Source of the DNA: Endozoicomonas ascidiicola
Lineage (GTDB): Bacteria > Pseudomonadota > Gammaproteobacteria > Pseudomonadales > Endozoicomonadaceae
Assembly: GCF_001646945.1 (NCBI RefSeq)
Contig: NZ_LUTV01000008.1
Location: forward strand, 58,925-122,924
Length of the DNA: 64,000 nt
Direction: 5' to 3'
Shown here piece by piece: positions 1 through 8,864 of this stretch. The notes beneath the pieces were generated by a model. It made no database searches, was not told the origin of the DNA, and saw nothing but the letters and a program-made list of their open reading frames with translations. The position numbers and the translations under genes were made by a program. Position 1 is the stretch's first letter. Each line of letters begins with the position of its first letter.

Positions 1-231
1 GGGGTCAGGGCCCGTAGAGGCCGAAGACCTGATGAGGCGGGAGTGAGCGGATTCCATCAGGGCCAGAGGCATTGAGACCTCACCCCAAAGGCCGGATATA
101 TGGAAGCATTACTCTTTAACGTCATGGTGAAAACTTTTCCTTGCATCGCGGGGCGGACCATATATGACACCAGTTTTTACATTTGTAATGCACGATGAAA
201 GACCTGACACCAGTTTTTTGACACCAGTTTT
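1..231. other. Non-coding scarred region with gacaccagttttt repeats
   Basis: No convincing gene was seen. The stretch carries three copies of the 13-mer gacaccagttttt (near 166, 202 and 215), the last two almost in tandem and immediately before the IS481 remnant. They look like leftovers of mobile-element ends, but the element cannot be named. Confidence 0.4.
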
Positions 232-624
232 TAAAAAATAACGTAACTGTTCAGCTGTAGTCGTCACGATCTGACCTGACACTTACCCGGCATAAGTCGT
301 TTGTACCGTCAGGTTAGATTCAGGCTGTCTGTTTTTCCTTACAGATCGTTTTGCCATCGTCTAAAGTCTGCAATAGGTGTTCTACCACAACAGATCTTGC
401 CCTGATGGGTTCGATCATTGTTGTATTCCTCCATCCAGACATCCAAATCCCTCTGAAGTTCCGCTAAATCAGTGTAAACCTTCTTTCTGAAGGTGATCTG
501 ACTGAAGGTGATCTGATAAAATTCATTGAGTATTGTCTTGTGGAAGCGTTCACAAATACCATTGGTTTGCGGGTGTCGTGCTTTGGTTTTTGTGTGCTCA
601 ATGTCACTGGCAGGCAGATATTGC
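232..624 (-). mobile_element. IS481-family remnant, copy 1 (3' part of transposase only)
   Basis: This 393 bp block is nearly identical to 3628-4034 and in the same orientation. Read on the minus strand it encodes the end of an IS481-type DDE transposase, including the HPQTNGICERFHK segment that holds the catalytic Glu, down to a stop near 320. It differs from copy 2 by one extra base (ctgcaatagg against ctgcatagg), which shifts the frame, and by having one fewer copy of a 15 bp tandem unit near 490-515. The 5' two thirds of the element are missing; the sequence switches at 624 to a HAD-phosphatase fragment. It cannot encode an active transposase. Confidence 0.85.
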
Positions 625-766
625 GGGTGCTCACAACAGTGGTATAACCTCCGTCTGGATTCAGCATCAGCAGCCTCTTGATGCTGAATTAGGGATTAAC
701 CCGAACCACACCGTCATGGGGCCGGAAGAAATTCCGGCCTTAATTCGAGCGCTGCACGCTTGTTGA
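617..766 (+). pseudogene. C-terminal fragment of a HAD-family phosphatase
   Basis: About 49 residues of open frame read DIAGAHNSGITSVWIQ, then a segment ending NHTVMGPEEIPALI. This matches the last helix-strand units of HAD-IA phosphatases (YjjG/Gph type), where the conserved 'D..GA.NAG...VW' block follows the third acidic motif. The nucleophile DxD motif and the cap domain are absent, so the fragment cannot be functional. Its left edge coincides with the IS481 remnant, with the octamer gatattgc shared by both. Family assignment is by pattern recognition. Confidence 0.6.
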
Positions 767-934
767 ATAAACGCTTCTCAGGTAATAGAGGCTATCCATA
801 AAAATCCCGTTGTAAATCCATATTTAATATATGGATATTCTTTATATTTTTGTTAAATATTATTCATCTGTTAACGATAAACACTCTAATACTCACCTCT
901 ACGCTGCAAGCCTTAACATAAAGAGCTTTACAAT

Positions 935-3637
935 ATGGAATCAAGTAGCCGTGGTCATGCGTCAAAAATAACAGCGTTGCAGGACCCAGGCAGCTTGGAG
1001 ATGAGTGTCACGTCGGAGAAGAAGGGCGCAGCGTGGCAGCGTAAAGTCACTTTTATAGAAAACAGCACTTCTTATTTCAAGAAATTAAAGAAGAATTATT
1101 TAAAGATATTAAAGAAGAATAAATCCATACCTTCAAAATCCTTAATAGATCGAAAAGTTGAGCAACTGGAAAAGGTATCCCGTACGTACTCACTGCGTCC
1201 AAACCACGTCGCGCCACAAGCAGATGATGCTAAAACAGAGGCTATAAAAATTTTAGGTTATTACTCAAAGGGAGAGCAGAAGGACCTTAATTGTAAGGCG
1301 GTAAGTACAAAAGATAAGAAGTTAATCGCATGCAGGCATCTGGCTGAAGCCCGTGCTCGAGGGGTCATTGGTACCAAAAAATCAAAAAAATATTCGTCGG
1401 TCAGTAAGCCTCAACAAATAAGCGAACACACACACATTAAAACCGATGATGAATTGAAAGAAACGGTAGTTACGCATTGTAAGAAAGCCCAAGAAAATTA
1501 TTACTTTGATAAAAACGGATTAGGTGCGGTACTGCAGGCGGCGATAACGCATAAAAAGAATAGAAACTGTCATCAAAAGGATAGAAGCGGTCATCAAAAA
1601 ATTTACCATTTTCAATCATTGAGTCATGACATGACGCTGGAGATGGTTTGGTCTGATGATCATCATGAGATCAAATTGAATTTTTATGACCCTAATGACA
1701 CAGTAAGGGAGCGCCGTATAATCGTATCTTCCTTCAATGCTTTGAAGGATTTAACACTGGAGGATTTAATACCTGAAAAGGCAAATGTTGATCTCTACTT
1801 TCCAGAACGCCCGCTTGCGGGTTTTTTGCAAAGCCCAGAGATTGAAAGCAAACCGGGTAGCGCTTTGACTGTTATAGAATCTAAGCTATCACCTGCGCTG
1901 TTGAACTTATTACTTCGTAGTGGCGTTTATGGATCGGATAGTTCAGCTAAAGATGTTGAAAATTCCATTAATGAGATAATGACTCGCGAGCTTCGGACTT
2001 ATGAGTATAAAAAAGAATTGCTGGCAGCCAAGAACGCAAACGGTACTCCCGGCCTTCTCATGGCACTGCAGAATGGACACGCTAAAGCGACTAAAGCCAT
2101 TGTAGATGGAATAATATCCAGCTACTGGATGACTGATGAGGATAAACAAGAACTACTGGCAGCCAAGAGCGCAAACGGTTTTCCCGGCCTTTACATGGCA
2201 CTGCAGAATGGACACGTTGAAGCGGCCAAAGCCGTTGTAGATGGAATATTATCCAGCAAGCTGAGCCTTAAGGGTAAACAAGAGCTACTGGCAGCGAAGC
2301 TCCAAGACGGTACTTCCGGCCTTTACATAGCACTGGAAAAGGGACACGCTGAAGCGTTCAAAGCCGTTGTAGATGGAATATTATCCAGCCAGCTGAGCCT
2401 TAAGGGTAAAGAAGAACTACTGGCAGCCAAGCGCAAAGACGGTATTCCCGGCCTTTACATGGCACTGCAGAATGGACACGCAAAAACGATCAAAGGCTAC
2501 GTAGATGGAATATTATCCAGCGAGCTGAGTCTTCAGGATAAAGAAGACCTGCTGCTAGTCAAGAAGCAAGGTGGTTTTCCCGGCCTTTATGCGGCACTGC
2601 AAGATGAACACCCTGAAATGCCCAAACCCTTGGTAAATGCAATATTATCCAGCGAGCGGATTCTTAAGGATAAAAAAGAACAACTGGCAGCCAAGCGCCA
2701 AAACATTATTCCAGGCTTTTTGTCTGCACTGGAAAATGGACACGCTGAAACGGTCAAAGGCTATATAGAGACAATATTATCCAGCGAACTGAGTCTTGGG
2801 GATAAAAAAGAACTGCTGGAAGCCAAGCGCGAATACGGTTGTTCCGGCTTTTTCCTTGCACTTAAAAATGGGCACGCTAAAACGGTCAAAGCCTATGTAG
2901 ATGGAATATTATCCAGTGATCTGAGTCCTAAGGATCAAAAAGGACTACTGGCAGCCGAGGATAAAATGGGTACTCCCGGCCTTTATATGGCACTGGCAAA
3001 CGGACACGCTGAAGCGGCCAAAGCCTATGTAGATGGAATATTATCCAGCCAGCTGAGCCGTAAGGGTAAAGAAGAACTACTGGCAGCCAAGCGCAAAGAC
3101 GGTATTCCCGGCCTTTACATGGCACTGCAGGATGGACACGCTGAAACGGTCAAAGCCGTTGTAGATGGAATATTATCCAGCGACTTGAGTCTTGAGGATA
3201 AACAAGAACTACTGGCAGCCAAGCGCAAAGACGGTCTTCCCGGCCTTTTCATAGCACTGGAAAAGGGACACGCTGAAGCGGCCAAAGCCGTTGTAGATGG
3301 AATAATATCCAGCGACTGGATGACTGATAAGGCTAAACAAGAACTACTGGCAGCCAAGAGCGCAAAGGGTACTCCCGGCCTTTGCATAGCACTGCAGAAT
3401 GGACACGCTGAAGCGGCCAAAGCCGTTGTAGATGGAATATTATCCAGCAAGCTGAGTCTTGAGGATCAACAAGAACTACTGGCAGCGAAGCGCAAAGACG
3501 GTGTTCCCAGCCTTCAATGGGTACAGGCGCTTGGATCCGGTGAAGCGATGAAAGCTGCGGTTAATGCCGTTATAGAGGCAATCTCCTCCAGCAAGCTAAG
3601 TGATCAGATTAAAGAAGAACTACTGCATAAAAAATAA
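935..3637 (+). CDS. Putative secreted effector: ShET2-like N-terminal domain plus 12 ankyrin-like repeats
   Basis: A 900-residue protein with two parts. Residues ~1-340 are Lys/Ser rich and include a segment (about 200-300) with the pattern 'HDMTLEMVW ... YDPNDTVRERR', resembling the ShET2/OspD enterotoxin N-terminal domain of Shigella-type effectors. Residues ~355-890 consist of twelve units of about 44 residues with consensus ELLAAKxxxGxPGLYMALQN followed by GHAEAxKAVVDGILSS, which fits degenerate ankyrin repeats. No signal peptide or membrane segment is seen, consistent with type III delivery. The gene has no operon partner and lies between two direct IS481 remnants. Its stop codon falls inside the second one (aaaaaataacg), so the original C-terminus may have been longer. 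Effector status is inference from architecture; the repeat structure is directly visible. Confidence 0.7.
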   Translation: MESSSRGHASKITALQDPGSLEMSVTSEKKGAAWQRKVTFIENSTSYFKKLKKNYLKILKKNKSIPSKSLIDRKVEQLEKVSRTYSLRPNHVAPQADDAKTEAIKILGYYSKGEQKDLNCKAVSTKDKKLIACRHLAEARARGVIGTKKSKKYSSVSKPQQISEHTHIKTDDELKETVVTHCKKAQENYYFDKNGLGAVLQAAITHKKNRNCHQKDRSGHQKIYHFQSLSHDMTLEMVWSDDHHEIKLNFYDPNDTVRERRIIVSSFNALKDLTLEDLIPEKANVDLYFPERPLAGFLQSPEIESKPGSALTVIESKLSPALLNLLLRSGVYGSDSSAKDVENSINEIMTRELRTYEYKKELLAAKNANGTPGLLMALQNGHAKATKAIVDGIISSYWMTDEDKQELLAAKSANGFPGLYMALQNGHVEAAKAVVDGILSSKLSLKGKQELLAAKLQDGTSGLYIALEKGHAEAFKAVVDGILSSQLSLKGKEELLAAKRKDGIPGLYMALQNGHAKTIKGYVDGILSSELSLQDKEDLLLVKKQGGFPGLYAALQDEHPEMPKPLVNAILSSERILKDKKEQLAAKRQNIIPGFLSALENGHAETVKGYIETILSSELSLGDKKELLEAKREYGCSGFFLALKNGHAKTVKAYVDGILSSDLSPKDQKGLLAAEDKMGTPGLYMALANGHAEAAKAYVDGILSSQLSRKGKEELLAAKRKDGIPGLYMALQDGHAETVKAVVDGILSSDLSLEDKQELLAAKRKDGLPGLFIALEKGHAEAAKAVVDGIISSDWMTDKAKQELLAAKSAKGTPGLCIALQNGHAEAAKAVVDGILSSKLSLEDQQELLAAKRKDGVPSLQWVQALGSGEAMKAAVNAVIEAISSSKLSDQIKEELLHKK

Positions 3638-4034
3638 CGTAACTGTTCAGCTGTAGTCGTCACGATCTGACCTGACACTTACCCGGCATAAGTCGTTTGT
3701 ACCGTCAGGTTAGATTCAGGCTGTCTGTTTTTCCTTACAGATCGTTTTGCCATCGTCTAAAGTCTGCATAGGTGTTCTACCACAACAGATCTTGCCCTGA
3801 TGGGTTCGATCATTGTTGTATTCCTCCATCCAGACATCCAAATCCCTCTGAAGTTCCGCTAAATTAGTGTAAACCTTCTTTCTGAAGGTGATCTGACTGA
3901 AGGTGATCTAACTGAAGGTGATCTGATAAAATTCATTGAGTATTGTCTTGTGGAAGCGTTCACAAATACCATTGGTTTGCGGGTGTCGTGCTTTGGTTTT
4001 TGTGTGCTCAATGTCACTGGCAGCCAGATATTGC
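3628..4034 (-). repeat. Direct repeat partner of 232-624 (IS481 3' region)
   Basis: 407 bp, nearly identical to the block at 232-624. It carries three instead of two copies of a 15 bp unit (actgaaggtgatct plus one base), and the middle copy has a g-to-a change that creates a stop codon in the transposase frame. Two direct copies flank the effector gene and could support recombination that deletes it. Confidence 0.85.
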
Positions 4035-4378
4035 TGATAGTTGTGACTATCTAGTTTACCGCAGTATTCTGTGCCTCTGTCTGTCAACATTCTCAAGAGT
4101 GGAATGTCATGTTTAGCAAAGAAAGGTAGTACCCGATCATTTAGCAAATCTGCCGCAGTAATAGGGGTCTTTGTCGTATACAGCTTGCAGTGTGCAACCT
4201 TGCTGTAAGTATCAACAAAGGTTTGCTGATAGACTCGTCCGACACCTTTGAGCGTGCCCACAAAGAACGTATCTTGTGAGCCCAGATAGCCAGGATGCGC
4301 TGCTTCGATTTCGCCACAGGCCATATCGTTTTCTTTCTTCTTTTCCAGTGCAACAAGCTGTGATTCAGTGAGTACACT
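3716..4378 (-). pseudogene. IS481-family transposase, copy 2, 5'-truncated with internal stop
   Basis: The minus-strand reading gives the DDE core of an IS481 transposase: VLTESQLVALEKKK, AHPGYLGSQDTFFVGTLKGV, VDTYSKVAHC (first Asp), LTDRGTEYCG (second Asp) and HPQTNGICERFHK (Glu). The frame then meets a TAG near 3908-3910, produced by a base change in the expanded 15 bp repeat. After it the normal C-terminus resumes (RKKVYTNLAEL, then YNNDRTHQGKICCGRTPMQTL) to a stop at 3716. The N-terminal ~100 residues with the helix-turn-helix are missing; upstream sequence to 4560 belongs to something else. The element is not autonomous. Confidence 0.8.
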
Positions 4379-4570
4379 ATTGCTTTGAGGAAAAATTGCG
4401 ATGGTTTTGATAATTGTGATGATACCGCTCGACACCCATTGCGCTGATCTGGCGATCAATCAGCTGAGTGAAGGCATCGAGTAAAGGCTGGTATACGTCA
4501 TTATTACCTTCATTGCCTTCTGCCTGTCGTAGTAAGCTGACAATAGCTTCTACGGTTGAAAGTGACTGCG

Positions 4571-4698
4571 CCTAGTGCAGCCAAGCGTTATAAGACATAC
4601 ATCCCCGTTCATCCTGAGCGGAGTCGAAGGATCAAAGCACCACACTTCGACTCCGCTCAGTGCGAACGGTATGGGTATTAACGCTTCCTTGCACTAGG
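4571..4698. mobile_element. MITE-like element with 20 bp terminal inverted repeats
   Basis: The ends cctagtgcagccaagcgtta (4571-4590) and taacgcttccttgcactagg (4679-4698) are inverted repeats matching at 17 of 20 positions. Inside is a second inverted repeat of about 23 bp built on gagcggagtcgaag / cttcgactccgctc, so the whole 128 bp can fold on itself. No ORF is present. No convincing target-site duplication was seen. The right end supplies the TAG stop that now ends the DTW-domain gene. Confidence 0.65.
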
Positions 4699-5134
4699 AG
4701 GATTTTCTGATCCGGTATTCCGATAACTGCACCGGTTCGAGTGTCATAGCGGGTAATGTGTGGAGCGCCGGATTACAGTAAAAAATTTTTCTGGCCTTGC
4801 GCCATGTGCCATCAATGACAATGCAACACTCTGGCGGGGTAGCAGATGAAAGTAATGTGTTAGCGCGGGTGGCTTGCTCAGTAGGAAAGAGCAGGCAGCA
4901 GGACTGTGTGGCGAGCCGTTCCTGCAATACGGGGTGGTCAGAAAATTTTTCGCCGATCAATATCTGGCAATTACGAATGCTCAGTGCAGCAATGCGTGCG
5001 GTATTAAGTGCATGTCTGGATTCGCTAGGGTGCTGTAGTATGATTAAGTCGATACGTGCGGTGGTTTCCTGAAGATGCTTGCAATAACAGTAGTCGATCG
5101 GTCGATGGCAGCGTGAGCATTGGGCTCTGGGCAT
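4694..5134 (-). pseudogene. DTW-domain tRNA-uridine aminocarboxypropyltransferase, C-terminally truncated
   Basis: The product (146 residues) begins with a zinc-type cluster, C6-x2-C9-x6-C16-x-C18. It carries the DTW-family signature at D108-G-T-W111, followed by RKARKI, the hallmark of TapT/YfiP-type enzymes that put acp groups on tRNA uridine using S-adenosylmethionine. Members of this family are usually 200 residues or more. Here the frame ends at RIRKSS, exactly where the MITE-like element begins, so roughly the last quarter, including the rest of the active-site region, is lost. The start ATG at 5134 fits the family N-terminus. The protein is probably inactive. Confidence 0.75.
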
Positions 5135-5260
5135 AGTGTTCTGTCGTGAAGGTTGGGTCGCAAATAATTTAGGACACCCATAAATTTGACTAACCGGTCA
5201 GACCATCTACTTTTGTTCTGAGCCCTCACGGCTCTAAACCTTCGGCAAAGGAGCAAACCC

Positions 5261-6241
5261 ATGACTACCGCCCCGTCGAATCTTATCGATCCAGCCAGTA
5301 CGCCGTATTATCACTGTATGGCGCGTTGCGTTCGCCGTGCTTTTCTGTGCGGTAAAGATCAATTCTCCGGTAAAAACTATGAGCACCGCCGCCAGTGGGT
5401 GGAGGATCGCCTGAATGTTCTGGCAGCTGTTTTTGCTCTGGAAATCTGCGCTTATGCTGTCATGTCCAACCACTATCACGTAATACTTCATATCAATCGC
5501 GAACAAGCGGAATCCTGGAGCATGAAGGAGGTTCTGCACCGCTGGTCGCAGCTTTTCTCCGGCCCCATGCTGGTGCAGCGTTATCTGGCAGGCGCGACAA
5601 TGGGTGAGGCTGACTTGATAAAGGTTGAAGAATTTGCAGAAAAATACCGTCATCGTTTAAAAGATATCAGCTGGTTCATGAGATATCTTAATGAGCACCT
5701 TGCCAGAGAAGCCAATCGTGAAGACGGCTGCAAAGGCCGGTTCTGGGAAGGTCGCTACAAAAGCCAGGCATTATTGGATGAAGCAGCACTACTCACCTGC
5801 ATGGCCTATGTAGATTTAAATCCGGTCAGAGCAAAAATGGCCAAAACACCAGAAAGCTCTCAATACACATCCTTCAAAAAGCGAACTGATGTATACACCG
5901 GAAGTCAGAAGAAAAAGCAGCCAGCTCGTTTGAAGCCCTTGAAAGCACCCGGTCAAAACCCGGACAAAGCGATCCCATATACGCTGAGCTGTTATTTTGA
6001 ACTGGTGGACTGGTCAGGGCGGATTATCAGTAAGGGCAAGCGAGGACGAATAGAAGACAATGTTCCGAATGTTCTCCATCGTCTCGGCATTGACCCTGAT
6101 GAGTGGATTAACACCATGCGTTGGAATAACCGCTTTCGTCGTGCTGTTGGAAGGCTTTCTTCCCTGAAAGACTACGCCGGTCACATAGGACAACATTGGG
6201 TTCATGGTGTGTCTCCCAGTGTTTGCCTGTTTAAAGTGTGA
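5261..6241 (+). CDS. REP-associated / IS200-like tyrosine transposase (Y1 HUH type)
   Basis: A 326-residue protein of the Y1 transposase superfamily (COG1943-like). Visible hallmarks are the N-terminal YYHCMARCVRRAFLC strand, the metal-binding H71-Y-H73 in MSNHYHVILH, and the conserved AYVDLNPVRAK segment near residue 186 in which the Tyr is the expected DNA nucleophile. It is longer than minimal IS200 TnpA (~150 residues) and matches the larger RAYT-like form. RAYTs cleave single-stranded DNA at palindromes; a short hairpin (gagccctcacggctc) lies just before the start. The gene appears intact and has no operon partner. Confidence 0.8.
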   Translation: MTTAPSNLIDPASTPYYHCMARCVRRAFLCGKDQFSGKNYEHRRQWVEDRLNVLAAVFALEICAYAVMSNHYHVILHINREQAESWSMKEVLHRWSQLFSGPMLVQRYLAGATMGEADLIKVEEFAEKYRHRLKDISWFMRYLNEHLAREANREDGCKGRFWEGRYKSQALLDEAALLTCMAYVDLNPVRAKMAKTPESSQYTSFKKRTDVYTGSQKKKQPARLKPLKAPGQNPDKAIPYTLSCYFELVDWSGRIISKGKRGRIEDNVPNVLHRLGIDPDEWINTMRWNNRFRRAVGRLSSLKDYAGHIGQHWVHGVSPSVCLFKV

Positions 6242-6333
6242 GCCGTTACCAGAAGTGTAAAGCAGCCTGACTGCCGTGATTATGCCTTGGAATCCCCCCC
6301 CAACGAGAGGGAATCCGGAAGGTCGATGATTAC

Positions 6334-6864
6334 TTATTCATACTCAATAATACTGTCAGGCGTAATCGCGTAGAGTACTTCTGTATATTCAGATTCATTC
6401 CTCTCCACTTTGATCACACCCTCAACCCAATAGGGCGTGTATCCGGCTTCAGTCACTTTTATCCCTTCTGGATAGCGGATAAAAATCGTCTGGTTGGGTG
6501 GCGGCGGTGGAACATGAATACACGCTCCCAACGTTGGTACCAGCAGCAGCTCGGTGGCCGTCTGATCCTGCTGAATATTCAACGGCACCAGATATCCCGG
6601 AACTCGCACCTTAGTTTCATTAAGGCTTTGCACAGGCACCTTGCCGAGCTCAGTCACATAGGCAATGGCTTCCGCTGGGGTAATTTCGCCAGCCTCGTAC
6701 TTTTTAATCATGTCTTCCTCCACTGGCGGAGCAAGCTTATCCCAGCTGAGTTCTGTTACCTCGGTTTCTTTTTCTGCCGGCGCATCTTTTGCCAACGCAC
6801 TTTGGCCGAACACTAGAAACGCTGACAACACAGCAACGAGGTAATGCAGTCTTCCTGTTTTCAT
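6334..6864 (-). CDS. DUF3299 periplasmic protein, last gene of zrg-type zinc operon
   Basis: 176 residues with a clear signal peptide (MKTGRLHYLVAVLSAFLVF, then an A-x-A site near SALA-K). The mature part ends with the DUF3299 signature CIHVPPPPPNQTIFI. In Vibrio cholerae a protein of this family belongs to the zrgABCDE zinc uptake operon, and the same partners lie immediately upstream here (permease, ATPase, ZrgA). The role is probably periplasmic and metal-linked, but its exact function is not established. The gap to the permease gene is only 15 bp, so co-transcription is likely. Confidence 0.8.
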   Translation of the reverse strand: MKTGRLHYLVAVLSAFLVFGQSALAKDAPAEKETEVTELSWDKLAPPVEEDMIKKYEAGEITPAEAIAYVTELGKVPVQSLNETKVRVPGYLVPLNIQQDQTATELLLVPTLGACIHVPPPPPNQTIFIRYPEGIKVTEAGYTPYWVEGVIKVERNESEYTEVLYAITPDSIIEYE

Positions 6865-6879
6865 CTTTTTATTCTCCAG

Positions 6880-8145
6880 TTACAGCCTGATGGTTAAGCC
6901 ATCGGCCAGCGAGTTCCGATAGGCTTGCCATGCAGGCACCGTACCTAACAGTGTGGCACAACCAATAATGGCAACCATAAAGAGCAATTCAAAAGTGCCC
7001 GGTAAGGCAATGGCTATTTGCAACCCAAGCTTGATTTGCAAAATCGGCTGAATGGCAAAAAGCAGCCCGTATAAAAAAAGGACACCCAGAATTACGCCGG
7101 CAACACCATAAATCATCGATTCAATCATCATCAGCGCAAATATATGCCCCGGCCTTGCGCCAACCGAACGGAGAATGGCCATCTCCCGGCGTCGTTCATC
7201 CAGCGATGTCAAAATCGTGGTTAGCATACCAATCAAACCGGCGATCACCACCATCACCGATATGGCCAGCAAGGCTTTTTCTGCAGAACCCACCAGTTGC
7301 CAGAGTTCACCCAGAGCGACACCCGGCAGAATCGCCGTCATCGCTTCTTGAGGATATTCATTCACTTTGCGCTGAAAACGAAAGGCGGATATGCGGGATT
7401 TCAAACCAACATAAAAAGCCGTAATCGTGGTTGGCTGCAGCGACATACTCCGGACTTTATCCGCCGACACCGCCAGCATCGCATTGGGAGCAGCGCCATT
7501 AATCCAATCGACATGCAGTGCCTCAATCCCTTCCAGCGAAATCAGAATGGTGCGATCCATCGGCGTGCCAGTGGGTTTAAGAATGCCCGCGACACGAAAT
7601 GGTTTGTCGTCATGCTCCTGTAATGACGTACTCTCAAGACCGTGGCTCAGGACTATATCCTGATCCAGTTGATATCCGAGAGAGGCAGCAACTTCTGAAC
7701 CAAGCACCGCATCAAATAAATCGTCAAAAGGCATACCGCTGCGAAAGGCCAGAGGCTGATCATTGCCGTAGCGGAAATATGGGAACATTTCCTGGGAAGT
7801 GCCCACCACCCGATAGCCTCGATGGGAATCGCCCAAAGCAATCGGAATGGACCACGCCACAGCGCTATCGGAGGTCAAATCCTGATAGGTTTCCCAGGTA
7901 ATATTGTTGGTAGCGTTTCCCATATGAAACACGGAATAGAGCAGCAAACTTAACGAACTGCTTCTGGCTCCCACCACCAGATCCGTACCCGACACGGTAC
8001 TGGTAAAACTGTTTCGGGCTTCAACCCTGAGCCTTTCAACCCCCAACAACAGAGCCACACTGACGGCAATGGAAAGAATCGTCAGCAGTGCTGTGGTTTT
8101 ACGGTTATTCAGGCTTTTAAGCGCCAGTTGAAGAATCGACATCAC
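6880..8145 (-). CDS. FtsX/MacB-like ABC transporter permease of the zinc uptake operon
   Basis: A 421-residue membrane protein with the FtsX-type layout: one N-terminal transmembrane helix (residues ~15-35), a large periplasmic domain, and three C-terminal helices (about 280-310, 330-360 and 385-410). The ERRREMAILRSVGARPGHI motif before the third helix is typical of MacB/LolC permeases. It overlaps the ATPase stop by 4 bp (ATGA), indicating translational coupling. Together with the ATPase, ZrgA and DUF3299 it matches the zrg zinc uptake locus. The substrate is inferred from that context, not from the permease itself. Confidence 0.8.
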   Translation of the reverse strand: MMSILQLALKSLNNRKTTALLTILSIAVSVALLLGVERLRVEARNSFTSTVSGTDLVVGARSSSLSLLLYSVFHMGNATNNITWETYQDLTSDSAVAWSIPIALGDSHRGYRVVGTSQEMFPYFRYGNDQPLAFRSGMPFDDLFDAVLGSEVAASLGYQLDQDIVLSHGLESTSLQEHDDKPFRVAGILKPTGTPMDRTILISLEGIEALHVDWINGAAPNAMLAVSADKVRSMSLQPTTITAFYVGLKSRISAFRFQRKVNEYPQEAMTAILPGVALGELWQLVGSAEKALLAISVMVVIAGLIGMLTTILTSLDERRREMAILRSVGARPGHIFALMMIESMIYGVAGVILGVLFLYGLLFAIQPILQIKLGLQIAIALPGTFELLFMVAIIGCATLLGTVPAWQAYRNSLADGLTIRL

Positions 8146-8864
8146 ACCACCTCCCCAGTAGACGACGCAGAGTGCTGACTTGCCCGATTCACTCTATGAA
8201 GTGGAAGACAACGGTCAAACAATGCTTCCAGAGAATGGTCATGGCTAACAAAAATCAATGTGCTTCCTGTTGCCTCACACTCAGAAAACAGTAGTCGTAT
8301 AAATGCTTCACGGGCATCAAAGTCCAAAGCAGACGTTGGTTCATCCGCAATAATAATATCCGGACTGCCAATCAGTGCACGAGCCGCCGCCACTCTTTGT
8401 TGTTGCCCAATACTGAGCTCCGTTACCGGGCGCTTTAACAATTCTGGATCACTGAGCCCAAGAAGAGCCAACAAGCGCATTGCTTCTGCTTCAGGAGAAA
8501 CACCTGACCGCTGAACGGCTTGCGCCCGCTCGCTGGCAAACCCTAGGGGCAACGTGACGTTTTCTACCACGGACAGGTAGGGAATCAGATTAAACATCTG
8601 AAAAATAAAACCCACATGCCGGGCGCGGAAGTGATCTCGCTGAATGGGTGACAAACGACTAATGTCGTTACCAAGCACCTCTACTGTGCCTGAAGAAGGC
8701 GTCAAAACACCGCCCAACAAACCGAGCAATGTCGTTTTACCGGAACCCGAAGGGCCATGAATAAAGACCTTTTCACCTGGGTGAATCACCAGCTCTGGAA
8801 TATCCAGAACCAGTGATTCAGCCACCCAACTGAAACGGACATCCTTAAGATGGATAACCGACAT
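8142..8864 (-). CDS. ABC transporter ATPase (LolD/MacB type) of the zinc uptake operon
   Basis: A 240-residue nucleotide-binding subunit with Walker A GPSGSGKTT (around residue 38), Q-loop FQMFNLIPYLS, signature LSIGQQQRVAAARAL, Walker B IIIADEPTSALD and switch His in VSHDH. All catalytic residues are present. It overlaps both neighbours: the ZrgA stop at 8864 and the permease start at 8145. It would power the FtsX-like permease; family members usually drive mechanotransmission rather than classic import. Confidence 0.85.
   Translation of the reverse strand: MSVIHLKDVRFSWVAESLVLDIPELVIHPGEKVFIHGPSGSGKTTLLGLLGGVLTPSSGTVEVLGNDISRLSPIQRDHFRARHVGFIFQMFNLIPYLSVVENVTLPLGFASERAQAVQRSGVSPEAEAMRLLALLGLSDPELLKRPVTELSIGQQQRVAAARALIGSPDIIIADEPTSALDFDAREAFIRLLFSECEATGSTLIFVSHDHSLEALFDRCLPLHRVNRASQHSASSTGEVV

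Noticed and set aside
5234-5653. 139-residue minus-strand ORF
   Set aside because: It lies fully opposite the REP-type transposase, which has strong family motifs; codon pattern and lack of any domain mark it as a shadow.
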